Assembly: GCA_017398105.1 (NCBI GenBank)
Contig: JAFQHF010000040.1
Location: forward strand, 1 to 10,030
Reading direction: 5' to 3'
DNA length: 10,030 bases
DNA from: Oscillospiraceae bacterium
Lineage (GTDB): Bacteria > Bacillota_A > Clostridia > Oscillospirales > Oscillospiraceae
Under the pieces are notes generated by a model. That model was not told the DNA's origin and did not search any database. It saw nothing but the letters and a program-made list of their open reading frames with translations. Position numbers and translations under genes: made by a program. Shown in pieces: positions 1 to 5,825 of the stretch. Positions within the stretch are counted from its first letter, which is position 1. Each line of letters opens with the position of its first letter.

Positions 1-1
1 T

Positions 2-1120
2 AAGACCCTGGGTGAGTACATGGAGAAGGATGCCGGTTATGAAACTGCCTACATCGGCAAGTGGCACCTGGCTTCCGACGGTGAGCTGGAGCAGAAGCCC
101 ACCATCGACTACACCATCACCGCCATCCCCCAGGAGCTGCGTGGTGGTTACACCGGCTTCTGGCGTACCGCTGACGTGCTGGAGTTCACCTCCCACGGTT
201 ATGACGGCTATGTGTTCGACGAGAACAACAACCGCATCGATTTCAAGGGCTACCGTGCTGACTGCATCAATGACTTCGCTCTGGAATACCTGGATCAGTA
301 CACCGGCGAAAAGCCTTTCTTCATGACCATCTCCCAGATCGAGCCCCACCACCAGAATGACCGCAACCACTACGAAGGCCCCATCGGTTCCAAGGAGAAG
401 TACGCCAACTTCGTTCTGCCCGAGGATCTGAAGGCTCTGGGCGGCAATGCTGCTGAGGAATATCCCGACTACCTGGGTCAGTGTGCAAGCCTGGACGAGA
501 ACCTGGGCAAGCTGGTTGCCAAGCTGAAGGAGAAGGGTCTGTATGAGAATACTGTCATCATCTTCGCAGCAGACCACGGTTCTCACTTCAAGACCCGTAA
601 CACCGATGCTCATCTGAATGGCTACGATGATTACAAGCGTTCCTGCCATGACGGCTGCCTCCATGTGCCTCTGGTCATTGCCGGTGGTCCCTTTAAGGGC
701 GGCAAGGTCGTTGAGGAGCTGGTCAGCACCGAGAGCCTGCCCAAGACCTTCCTGGCTCTGGCTGGTGTCGATGTGGGCGACAAGATGATCGGCGAGAACC
801 TGGTTGACGTATTCGAGAAGAAGTACGACGAGAGCAGACCCAACGAGGTCTTCGCTCAGATCTCCGAGAGCCGTGTTGGCCGCTGTGTCCGCACTGCCGA
901 CTTCACTTACTCTGTCTACGCTCCCGGCGTACATGGCGGTGTCGCCGCTGCATCTGATGTCTATGCAGATGACTTCCTGTACGATATGCGGGTAGACCCC
1001 CATCAGCTGAACAACGTAGTTACTGATCCTGCATACGCCCAGATCAAGGCAGATATGCGTAAGCGTCTGCTGAAGTGGCTGGAAAAGGCTGAGGGTGCAC
1101 ATCCCACCATCATTGACTGA
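2..1120 (+). CDS. Sulfatase (formylglycine-dependent type), 3' part only
   Basis: This is the C-terminal 372 residues of a sulfatase; the reading frame is open at the window edge, so the true start and the Cys/Ser-x-Pro-x-Arg activation motif lie upstream. Sulfatases of this fold hydrolyse sulfate esters using a formylglycine made from that Cys or Ser. Visible family marks are GKWHL (56-70), a QIEPHHQND segment near 340-360, the metal-site Asp-His-Gly (572-580), a Lys followed by S-C-H-D-G and then H-V-P-L-V-I (635-675), and the C-terminal LYD...DP..LNN signature near 975-1015. The Lys matches the position of the conserved catalytic Lys before the usual Y-E-G-G. The stop is a TGA-TAA pair. 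Codon use is GC-rich like the PTS genes. The substrate cannot be read from sequence; the nearby N-acetylglucosamine uptake genes make a sulfated amino-sugar glycan a reasonable guess. The family call is firm, the specificity is inference. Confidence 0.9.
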   Translation, partial: KTLGEYMEKDAGYETAYIGKWHLASDGELEQKPTIDYTITAIPQELRGGYTGFWRTADVLEFTSHGYDGYVFDENNNRIDFKGYRADCINDFALEYLDQYTGEKPFFMTISQIEPHHQNDRNHYEGPIGSKEKYANFVLPEDLKALGGNAAEEYPDYLGQCASLDENLGKLVAKLKEKGLYENTVIIFAADHGSHFKTRNTDAHLNGYDDYKRSCHDGCLHVPLVIAGGPFKGGKVVEELVSTESLPKTFLALAGVDVGDKMIGENLVDVFEKKYDESRPNEVFAQISESRVGRCVRTADFTYSVYAPGVHGGVAAASDVYADDFLYDMRVDPHQLNNVVTDPAYAQIKADMRKRLLKWLEKAEGAHPTIID

Positions 1121-1126
1121 TAAAAG

Positions 1127-1171
1127 AAAAAGGAACGCTGATACGGTAGTTCCTGATAAGAAAACTTTGAC
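1127..1171 (+). repeat. Left inverted repeat (about 45 bp)
   Basis: Aligned without gaps to the reverse complement of 3045-3089, 34 of 45 positions agree by hand count. The first 14 are identical (AAAAAGGAACGCTG), and a second identical block GATAAGA stays in register at 1155-1161. The outer part also forms a small hairpin (AGGAAC 1131-1136 with GTTCCT 1149-1154). Confidence 0.6.
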
Positions 1172-1183
1172 TATCTAAAAAAG

Positions 1184-1215
1184 AACAGCGTGTACTGCAG
1201 GCGGTACACGCTGTT
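1184..1215. terminator. Bidirectional rho-independent terminator between convergent genes
   Basis: A perfect 12-bp stem (1184-1195 with 1204-1215) encloses an 8-base loop. On the plus strand the stem runs into a T tract (1214-1218); on the minus strand the other side is also T-rich (the rc of 1178-1183). It can therefore end both the sulfatase transcript and the leftward PadR operon. Confidence 0.88.
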
Positions 1216-1268
1216 TTTGTGTTCAGTTTGGGAGTTTTCTTCGTCACAGTGTGGCTTTTTGTATAGGC

Positions 1269-1334
1269 TCAGTGTAATCTCACCCTCAATTTCAAGTCCA
1301 CATTGGGAACTGTGACAGTAATTCTCCCCCCCAT
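1269..1334 (-). pseudogene. Possible remnant of a small coding sequence
   Basis: Downstream of the HAAS gene on the same strand, an ATG at 1334 preceded by no clear ribosome site opens a 21-codon frame of alternating hydrophobic residues (RITVTVPNVDL) that stops at 1269. The overlapping frame continues as protein-like sequence (EGEITLSLYKKPHCDEE) through about 1230. Joining the two near the Asp-Leu codons would give one longer small protein, and a run of seven G lies just inside the start. This could be a frameshifted gene remnant or chance. I recognise no family. Confidence 0.2.
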
Positions 1335-1357
1335 AGTCTGCAAAGGACGCAAGCGGA

Positions 1358-2329
1358 TTATTTGCGAAGGGTTTTTACAGTAACATCAATGGAATCCAGA
1401 ATCAAAGCAAAAAGCATGACAATCAGAAAGAAGATTTGGAAATTGCTGAACAGGTTAATGACGATAGCATTTTCGCCTTCAAAAAGCACAGGGATGTTCG
1501 CGAGAAAATCCGGGTGTATCAGTTCAAAGCCGGTCAGCCACCAGATGCTGAGAAACGCTGAGATCACATTGGAAATTAAAGACGTTGTCAGCACACGCTT
1601 ATTGTATCGCCCCTCCACAAGCTGAACAGACTCGCGGATGATACCACAGGCGGCAAAGGCCAGAATGATATACCACGTTCCCTGCAGCGCTGAGACTTCG
1701 AACAGAGAGATTTTCTGCCCATTGACATCTATGATGATGCCCAAAATCTGCGGGACCACCAGAAACAAGACAGCAAAAAGCACGCAGAAAACGATACCCG
1801 CAATGCACTCCCACTTGGTAATTTCCTGGGTTCTCTTAGGAACAGGCGGAAGATTGTCAAAATTAAATGGCTCTGTAATCTGTACACCTTTGTGATAGAA
1901 AAAAGCAAACAGGAGCGTCACAATTGTAAAAGCAGCTAGCAGGCAGTTATAGACCATAACCAGCCAACCGGAAATTGCAGCAAACCATTCCTGCGGCTCC
2001 ACCATCTGCAGCATCAGGTTAGCTATTGTGATACCGCCAGCAGCCGCAAGAAGAACTATCTTCAAAACAAATTTGTATGTACTGTAATATGGCTGGCCAA
2101 TCAGGCACTTTTTTGCATCTTCATCATATTGGGCGGAAAGTTCCTGCGGAGTACCCAACTCCGTAAGTACGACGCGGATATCCTTTTCTGTTGGTGTGAC
2201 TTCACCACAGCGTTCGTTCAGCATATCATCGATCAGTCCGCGCAATTCCTGCGCAACATCGTCTCTTTGTTTTCTGGACAACCGCTTGGTAGCAGCATAG
2301 ATATAGCGTTCAATTAGATCGTGGTTCAT
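1358..2329 (-). CDS. PadR-partner membrane protein with N-terminal HAAS-like domain
   Basis: A 323-residue integral membrane protein. Residues 1-75 are soluble and helical (IERYIYAATKRL, then a TELGTP turn) and resemble the HAAS/DUF1700-type domain that often accompanies PadR regulators. Six hydrophobic segments follow at about 87-108, 118-145, 175-200, 218-233, 249-269 and 288-311, with a basic C-terminus. The ATG at 2329 is chosen because GGAGGG (2336-2341) lies six bases upstream. A longer in-frame start at 2377 has no such site and would run deep into padR. The gene begins two bases after the padR stop, and its ribosome site is formed by the last padR codons, implying translational coupling. 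By analogy with such pairs the protein is probably controlled by PadR and senses or responds to membrane or envelope conditions. That role is inferred, and no substrate can be named. Confidence 0.8.
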   Translation of the reverse strand: MNHDLIERYIYAATKRLSRKQRDDVAQELRGLIDDMLNERCGEVTPTEKDIRVVLTELGTPQELSAQYDEDAKKCLIGQPYYSTYKFVLKIVLLAAAGGITIANLMLQMVEPQEWFAAISGWLVMVYNCLLAAFTIVTLLFAFFYHKGVQITEPFNFDNLPPVPKRTQEITKWECIAGIVFCVLFAVLFLVVPQILGIIIDVNGQKISLFEVSALQGTWYIILAFAACGIIRESVQLVEGRYNKRVLTTSLISNVISAFLSIWWLTGFELIHPDFLANIPVLFEGENAIVINLFSNFQIFFLIVMLFALILDSIDVTVKTLRK

Positions 2330-2331
2330 TT

Positions 2332-2664
2332 TTATCCCTCCAATAGCGAATCCACATTTGCGGAAAAAGTTTTCCAATAAGCTTTTGTTTTCTCAAGTAC
2401 TGCCAGGCCGTCCTCGGTGATTTGGTAGTACTTTCTGGGCTTTGCTTCGCTGGTATCCCATTGGCTAGCCAACAATCCCTGGCTCTCCAGCCGACGCATC
2501 AGCGGATAAAGAGTGTTGGCATCCATAGGAACATCATGGTCATTCAGTTTTCTTACCAGACTGTATCCGTACATTGGTTCCCGCAATTGGCTCAGAACCA
2601 GTAAGATCAAGGTGCCGCGCCGTAGCTCCAGAACCAAACCCGATACGGTATCTTCAATACTCAT
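2332..2664 (-). CDS. PadR-family transcriptional regulator
   Basis: A 110-residue winged-helix repressor. The family core is clear: an N-terminal RRGTLILLVLSQL helix, YGYSL at about residues 32-36, the recognition region with ANTLYPLMRRLESQGLL (about 49-65), and the wing KPRKYYQITEDG (about 75-86). The short C-terminal helix makes it a subfamily-2 type PadR, which normally dimerises and represses its own operon. The ATG at 2664 has AGGTG about six bases upstream; a GTG five codons earlier (2679) would place that site inside the gene and is less likely. The membrane gene follows two bases after the stop. A consensus promoter and a possible operator lie directly upstream. The ligand is unknown; phenolic acids are the best known PadR effectors, but nothing here points to them. 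Confidence 0.93.
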   Translation of the reverse strand: MSIEDTVSGLVLELRRGTLILLVLSQLREPMYGYSLVRKLNDHDVPMDANTLYPLMRRLESQGLLASQWDTSEAKPRKYYQITEDGLAVLEKTKAYWKTFSANVDSLLEG

Positions 2665-2680
2665 GCTATCACCTCGCACT

Positions 2681-2697
2681 ATGTTGTGTGATTACAT
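2681..2697. promoter_or_regulatory. Candidate PadR operator
   Basis: ATGT-N9-ACAT (2681-2697) overlaps the end of the -10 box and the predicted transcription start. PadR regulators commonly bind ATGT/ACAT dyads of this spacing. A second dyad, TGTG-N5-CACA (2703-2715), lies in the promoter spacer, and ATGTC-AA-GACAT overlaps the -35 box (2718-2729). Binding here would block RNA polymerase, fitting autorepression. Confidence 0.5.
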
Positions 2698-2724
2698 TAT
2701 AGTGTGCGGAACACAGTATGTCAA
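2696..2724 (-). promoter_or_regulatory. Sigma-A promoter of the padR operon
   Basis: Read on the minus strand, TTGACA (2724-2719), a 17-base spacer and TATAAT (2701-2696) form an exact consensus promoter. The start of transcription should be near 2689, giving a leader of about 25 bases before the padR ATG. Such a strong promoter is expected to need a repressor. Confidence 0.88.
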
Positions 2725-3008
2725 GACATTTTTTCATGCAGATATTTTTTTAATACTATATAAGTGAATACTAAAAACTTGAGTGTTAACAGATTGCGAA
2801 AACTTAACGGTCTTATTCTCGTCCGATCAGCATTTGAAAATTGTATTGAGTATAGGGTCAAATCGGCCTATCAACAGCAAGGGGTTGCATACTTCCCAAT
2901 GATTAGTGTGATTACTCGCTGTGTTTGCTCCATGCGCAAGTGGGTACGCACTTGCTGTGCTTGCTGTAAACTTATTTTCAAGAAAGGACGAATAGATAGG
3001 AAAAGAAA

Positions 3009-3038
3009 GTGGCACAGCAGAAATGCTATGCCACATTT
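3009..3038 (+). terminator. Hairpin with T-rich flank, possible terminator
   Basis: GTGGCACAGC (3009-3018) pairs with GCTATGCCAC (3025-3034) with one C-A mismatch and a six-base loop. ATTTT follows on the plus strand, and the other side reads TTTCTTTT on the minus strand. No gene that it would terminate is apparent on the plus strand; it may belong to a decayed gene or an untranslated RNA inside the repeat-bounded segment. Confidence 0.45.
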
Positions 3039-3044
3039 TAACGA

Positions 3045-3089
3045 TTGAATGTTATCTTATCCAGCACACCCATAACAGCGTTCCTTTTT
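3045..3089 (-). repeat. Right inverted repeat (about 45 bp)
   Basis: This is the partner of 1127-1171, read on the minus strand. The outer 14 bases (3076-3089) are a perfect match and the inner part is diverged. It lies directly after the hairpin at 3009-3034 and before the TGATAAA copy at 3090-3096. Confidence 0.6.
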
Positions 3090-3110
3090 TGATAAATATT
3101 TTTGTATGAT

Positions 3111-3137
3111 GGTCACTGGACTGAAGTTCCAGTGACC
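3111..3137. repeat. 10-bp perfect hairpin
   Basis: GGTCACTGGA (3111-3120) pairs with TCCAGTGACC (3128-3137) around a seven-base loop. No T tract follows on either strand, so it is not a standard terminator. It lies just outside the right end of the repeat-bounded segment. Confidence 0.5.
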
Positions 3138-3228
3138 GTGTTAGCGAGAAGAGGAATACCACGCAAAATTCCCTTGAATTGGTTCATTCCCGGATTGTAA
3201 ATTGTCTTATTTCTGATCACTGAGGCTG

Positions 3229-3264
3229 ATAATCCCGGCTTACACTCACGTAAGCCGGGATTAT
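3229..3264 (-). terminator. 15-bp hairpin downstream of nagB, probable terminator
   Basis: A perfect 15-bp stem (3229-3243 with 3250-3264) with a six-base loop lies 60 bases past the nagB stop. It is the only strong structure positioned to end the leftward transcript. It lacks a clean T tract on the minus strand (ATTAT then CAGCC), so it could instead be a 3'-end stabilising structure. Confidence 0.5.
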
Positions 3265-3323
3265 ATTTGGAATATAATATATCGATGTGAAAATATCTAT
3301 GCAAAATATCGGTACAGATGTGA

Positions 3324-4061
3324 TTAAATCAAATCTCTCACCAGTTCCAGAGCTGCCTCGTCGGCAACCAGGGTGAAGTCGGGATGCAGCTGCAGGATGG
3401 AGCCGGGGGACTGGGGCTTGATGGGGCCGAAGAAGCAGTCCTTCACAGCCTGAGCTTTGCCTGCGCCGTTGCAGACCAGCAGAACCCGCTTGGCCTTCAT
3501 GATGGAGCCGATGCCCATGGTGTAGGCATGGGTGGGAACATCCTCACGCTTCTCAAAGAAACGCTGGTTGGCATCGATGGTGGAGTCGGTCAGCTTGACG
3601 TGGTTGGTGCCGTTAACGAACTCATCGCAGGGCTCGTTGAAGCCGATGTGGCCGTTGGGGCCCAGGCCCAGCAGCTGCAGGTCAGCGCCGCCGAAAGCTT
3701 CGATAACAGCATCGTAACGGGCGCACTCAGCAGCAGCGTCGGGGTTGGTGCCGTCGGGAATATTGCAGTTGGCCTGGTCGATGTTCACATGATCGAACAG
3801 GTTGGTGCGCATGAAGTAGGCATAGCTCTGGTCATGGTCCTTGGTCAGGCCCACATACTCGTCCAGGTTGATGGTTCTGACCTGGGAGAAGTCCAGCTCG
3901 CCGGACTCGTACTTGGCGATCAGCTCCTTGTAGGTGCCAACAGGGCTGGAGCCGGTGGCCAGGCCCAGAACGCAGTCGGGCTTCAGGTGGATCTGGGCGG
4001 CGATGATGTTGGCAGCCTTGCGGCTGACATCGGCGTAATCCTTGGCAACGATCAGTCTCAT
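3324..4061 (-). CDS. nagB: Glucosamine-6-phosphate deaminase
   Basis: A 245-residue cytosolic enzyme converting glucosamine-6-phosphate to fructose-6-phosphate and ammonia, the last step joining amino-sugar breakdown to glycolysis. Family marks are LATGSSPVGTY (34-44, phosphate site), NLDEYVGL with the catalytic Asp67, and GLGPNGHIGFNEP (132-144) with the catalytic His138 and Glu143. Asn136 stands where E. coli NagB has Asp141, as is usual in Gram-positive forms. The length matches the short Bacillus-type NagB, which lacks the C-terminal extension of the allosteric E. coli enzyme. The ATG at 4061 has AAGGAGA (4069-4075) seven bases upstream. It lies 68 bases downstream of the 308-residue gene on the same strand and probably shares its promoter, divergent from the N-acetylglucosamine PTS operon. 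Confidence 0.97.
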   Translation of the reverse strand: MRLIVAKDYADVSRKAANIIAAQIHLKPDCVLGLATGSSPVGTYKELIAKYESGELDFSQVRTINLDEYVGLTKDHDQSYAYFMRTNLFDHVNIDQANCNIPDGTNPDAAAECARYDAVIEAFGGADLQLLGLGPNGHIGFNEPCDEFVNGTNHVKLTDSTIDANQRFFEKREDVPTHAYTMGIGSIMKAKRVLLVCNGAGKAQAVKDCFFGPIKPQSPGSILQLHPDFTLVADEAALELVRDLI

Positions 4062-4129
4062 TTTAGTCTCTCCTTAATATATTAATTTGGTTTTTTGCAT
4101 TCCATGGGAGCGTGTTGTGACCGGAGGAT

Positions 4130-5056
4130 TTATCGGTTTACAGAACCAGCCATGCGGCGATAGGTATGACGAATGCCGCGGACAGCGATGGAGTAGGCCT
4201 GGATATTTTCCGGAAGAGCCATACCGCCGTAGCCTGCATCACCCAGATGATGGATATCCGTGCCGGTCATTTTGCACATCAGGGCGATCTGACGGATGGT
4301 GGCAATGTCTGCGCCCTCCTGGGAAGTCCCGATGGCCGTAATTGTCAGGCATCCAAGACTGTGAGCGTGATTTACCAGCTCTTTTACATATTCCATGGTA
4401 ATACCGGGAACGGTTCCTGGAGCAGGCAGCAGGATGATATCCGCGCCGGCACCGGCAAAGGCGGAAATATCCTCCTTGGTAATGATCTTTTCCGCACCCT
4501 CTGTCAGAATACCGGAAGCGTGCATTTTTCCTGCGGCAAGGATGATTTTATCTCCGAATGCCTGCTTATAACGCTTCAGAGTCTGTTCAATGGCTTCATT
4601 GGTAACGCCGATACCGGGATTGCCGGTAAGCAGAATGAAATCGACTCCCAGGGCCACGGCTTTTTCCGCGTTCTCCATGGTGGCCTTTCTACCACTGGTC
4701 ATAGCCCACATATTCTCATCAGGATCCTCTGAGGAAAGTACCTGTTCCACAGGTTCCAGATTGATGCCGATTGGGCGGCCTGTCAGTTCCTTGAGTTTGC
4801 GGATTACCAAATCGGGCTCCGTTTTGGGCAGGCCCTGAATGTGGGGCTTTTGCACATCAAACATATTCAGCAGCAAAATATCCGCACCCATGGAGGCGGC
4901 GAATTCCGCATTGGTGATATCGCCCAGCATGGGCATGATGGCACCGATCGTCTCACAGGCAATGGTCCGTCCCTCGGAACCGGCAATGGCTGCAAGCAGC
5001 TCGTCACGGGACATTTTCGCAAAGTCAGAGCTTTGGCAGTCGAGAATTCTTTTCAT
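4130..5056 (-). CDS. Uncharacterised TIM-barrel-like protein (DUF7916-type)
   Basis: A 308-residue soluble protein, probably cytosolic (no signal peptide or membrane segment). Eight short hydrophobic strand-like segments at about 31-35, 58-64, 95-101, 138-145, 170-176, 205-212, 236-242 and 266-271 alternate with helices, as in a (beta-alpha)8 barrel. Conserved-looking loops are ACETIGA, NMFDVQKP, INLEPVE, GNPG, LPAPGTVPG, IGTSQEGAD and HHLGDAGYGG; the late Gly-rich ones would suit phosphate binding. From memory it resembles a family often labelled DUF7916, or mislabelled haloacid dehalogenase or PEP-phosphonomutase-like, and frequently found beside PTS genes. It lacks the His-x-His metal motif of NagA, so it is not that deacetylase. 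The ATG at 5056 has AAAGGA ten bases upstream and a good promoter 30 bases further up. First gene of the nagB transcript, it probably acts on an amino-sugar phosphate; the reaction is unknown. Confidence 0.75.
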   Translation of the reverse strand: MKRILDCQSSDFAKMSRDELLAAIAGSEGRTIACETIGAIMPMLGDITNAEFAASMGADILLLNMFDVQKPHIQGLPKTEPDLVIRKLKELTGRPIGINLEPVEQVLSSEDPDENMWAMTSGRKATMENAEKAVALGVDFILLTGNPGIGVTNEAIEQTLKRYKQAFGDKIILAAGKMHASGILTEGAEKIITKEDISAFAGAGADIILLPAPGTVPGITMEYVKELVNHAHSLGCLTITAIGTSQEGADIATIRQIALMCKMTGTDIHHLGDAGYGGMALPENIQAYSIAVRGIRHTYRRMAGSVNR

Positions 5057-5081
5057 GTTGACACCGTCCTTTCAAAATATA

Positions 5082-5110
5082 AATATACCATAGAATTTGG
5101 TAAATGACAA
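5082..5110 (-). promoter_or_regulatory. Promoter of the leftward amino-sugar transcript
   Basis: On the minus strand TTGTCA (5110-5105), a 17-base spacer and TATATT (5087-5082) give five of six matches in each box. Transcription should start near 5075, leaving a leader of only about 20 bases with the AAAGGA ribosome site at 5072-5067. Confidence 0.75.
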
Positions 5111-5225
5111 CCGAAATTTAATTTTATAGGATCAAAATATAAAAAATTTAGTAGTAAAAATATACAAATTATTTATGTGTACTCTGGTTGGTATGCTGAA
5201 AAAAAGAAGCATGGCAAAGCGAATG

Positions 5226-5254
5226 TTGACAAAATGTGAACTTAAGTTTATCCT
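5226..5254 (+). promoter_or_regulatory. Promoter of the PTS operon with a palindrome in the spacer
   Basis: TTGACA (5226-5231), a 17-base spacer and TATCCT (5249-5254) form a good -35 with a weaker -10, suggesting activator or repressor control. The spacer holds the perfect 10-bp palindrome AACTTAAGTT (5239-5248), a possible operator. The leader to the EIIA start is about 70 bases. I saw no clear catabolite (cre) site and no antiterminator-type RNA target. Confidence 0.6.
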
Positions 5255-5329
5255 TAAATATATATTCTTATTGGGCGAGTATCGTTTTTGAATGTAACTA
5301 TATATCAATTTGAAAGGAAGTAGTTTACT

Positions 5330-5815
5330 ATGGGATTCTTTGACAAACTGTTTGGCAAAAAGTTGGAAGGAATTTATGCACCCATCGCCGGCAAGGCTGT
5401 GGCTATCACCGAAGTGCCCGATCCCACCTTTGCAGAAGGTATGCTGGGCAATGGTATCGCCATTGAGCCCACCGACGGCAAGGTGTACGCACCCTGCGAC
5501 GCAACGGTTGACATGATGTTCGACACCGGCCATGCTGTCAGCATGACCACCGAATCCGGCGTTGAGATCCTGGTCCATGTGGGTCTGGAGACTGTGGGCC
5601 TGGAGGGCAAGCCCTTCACCGTTCACGTTCAGAATGGCGACAAGGTCAAGAAGGGCCAGCTGCTGATCGAGGCAGATCTGGAGGCCATCAAGGCTGCCGG
5701 CCTGCCCACCATTACCCCCGTGCTGATCTGCAACACCGACGATTATCCCACCTTCAAGACCCACGTGGGCACTGCTGTGACCAATGCCGATCTGGTCATT
5801 GAGCTGGGTAAGTAA
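5330..5815 (+). CDS. crr: PTS EIIA component, glucose family
   Basis: A 161-residue cytosolic phosphocarrier of the glucose/N-acetylglucosamine EIIA family. It takes phosphate from HPr and passes it to the EIIB domain of the transporter. Visible marks are YAPIAGKAV (about 16-24), the His68 of TGHAVSM and the phosphorylated His83 of EILVHVGLETVGLEG (79-93), matching His75 and His90 of E. coli EIIA-Glc, then GDKVKKGQLL (103-112). The length is normal for a free-standing EIIA. The N-terminal GFFDKLFG amphipathic stretch resembles the membrane-touching helix of E. coli EIIA-Glc. The ATG has AAAGGAA (5313-5319) ten bases upstream. It is the first gene of the operon, ten bases before ptsI. The EIICB at the end of the operon lacks its own EIIA domain, so this protein is its natural partner. 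Confidence 0.95.
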   Translation: MGFFDKLFGKKLEGIYAPIAGKAVAITEVPDPTFAEGMLGNGIAIEPTDGKVYAPCDATVDMMFDTGHAVSMTTESGVEILVHVGLETVGLEGKPFTVHVQNGDKVKKGQLLIEADLEAIKAAGLPTITPVLICNTDDYPTFKTHVGTAVTNADLVIELGK

Positions 5816-5825
5816 GGAGTACAAA

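Larger units (their letters stand above)
1118..3096. mobile_element. Possible small mobile element carrying the padR pair, without transposase
   Basis: The segment is bounded by imperfect inverted repeats (1127-1171 and 3045-3089) that both read inward. Just outside them lies the same 7-mer TGATAAA, at 1118-1124 and 3090-3096, as expected for a target-site duplication. The left copy includes the sulfatase stop codon, so an insertion here would have left that gene intact. The contents are a bidirectional terminator, the HAAS membrane protein, the PadR regulator and about 350 bases of non-coding DNA. Base composition is visibly more AT-rich than the sulfatase, nagB and PTS genes. No transposase or remnant of one was recognised, so it would be non-autonomous or decayed. 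Alternatively these are two copies of a repeated intergenic sequence that happen to face each other. Confidence 0.45.
2730..3323. other. Gene-free stretch with several hairpins
   Basis: No convincing coding sequence is visible. The stretch is AT-rich and holds a 7-bp hairpin (GCAAGTG 2936-2942 with CACTTGC 2949-2955), a terminator-like hairpin (3009-3034), the right inverted repeat (3045-3089), a 10-bp hairpin (3111-3137) and a 15-bp hairpin (3229-3264). The open frames crossing it have no ribosome sites and run through these hairpins. Confidence 0.6.

Noticed and set aside
2827..3036. 69-codon open frame on the minus strand
   Set aside because: It starts inside the 3009-3034 hairpin, has no ribosome site and shows no family pattern.
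2764..3048. 94-codon open frame on the plus strand
   Set aside because: It has no ribosome site, no recognisable protein pattern, and runs through two hairpins including a terminator-like one.
3384..4085. 233-codon open frame on the plus strand opposite nagB
   Set aside because: It is low-complexity Gly/Val/Ala/Gln translation antisense to a clear NagB, with no ribosome site.
4130..5056. NagA or NanE assignment for the barrel protein
   Set aside because: There is no His-x-His metal motif of NagA, and the length and motifs differ from NanE.
5057..5329. CcpA cre box or antiterminator RNA target in the divergent control region
   Set aside because: No sequence close enough to either consensus was found by eye; only the AACTTAAGTT palindrome stands out.
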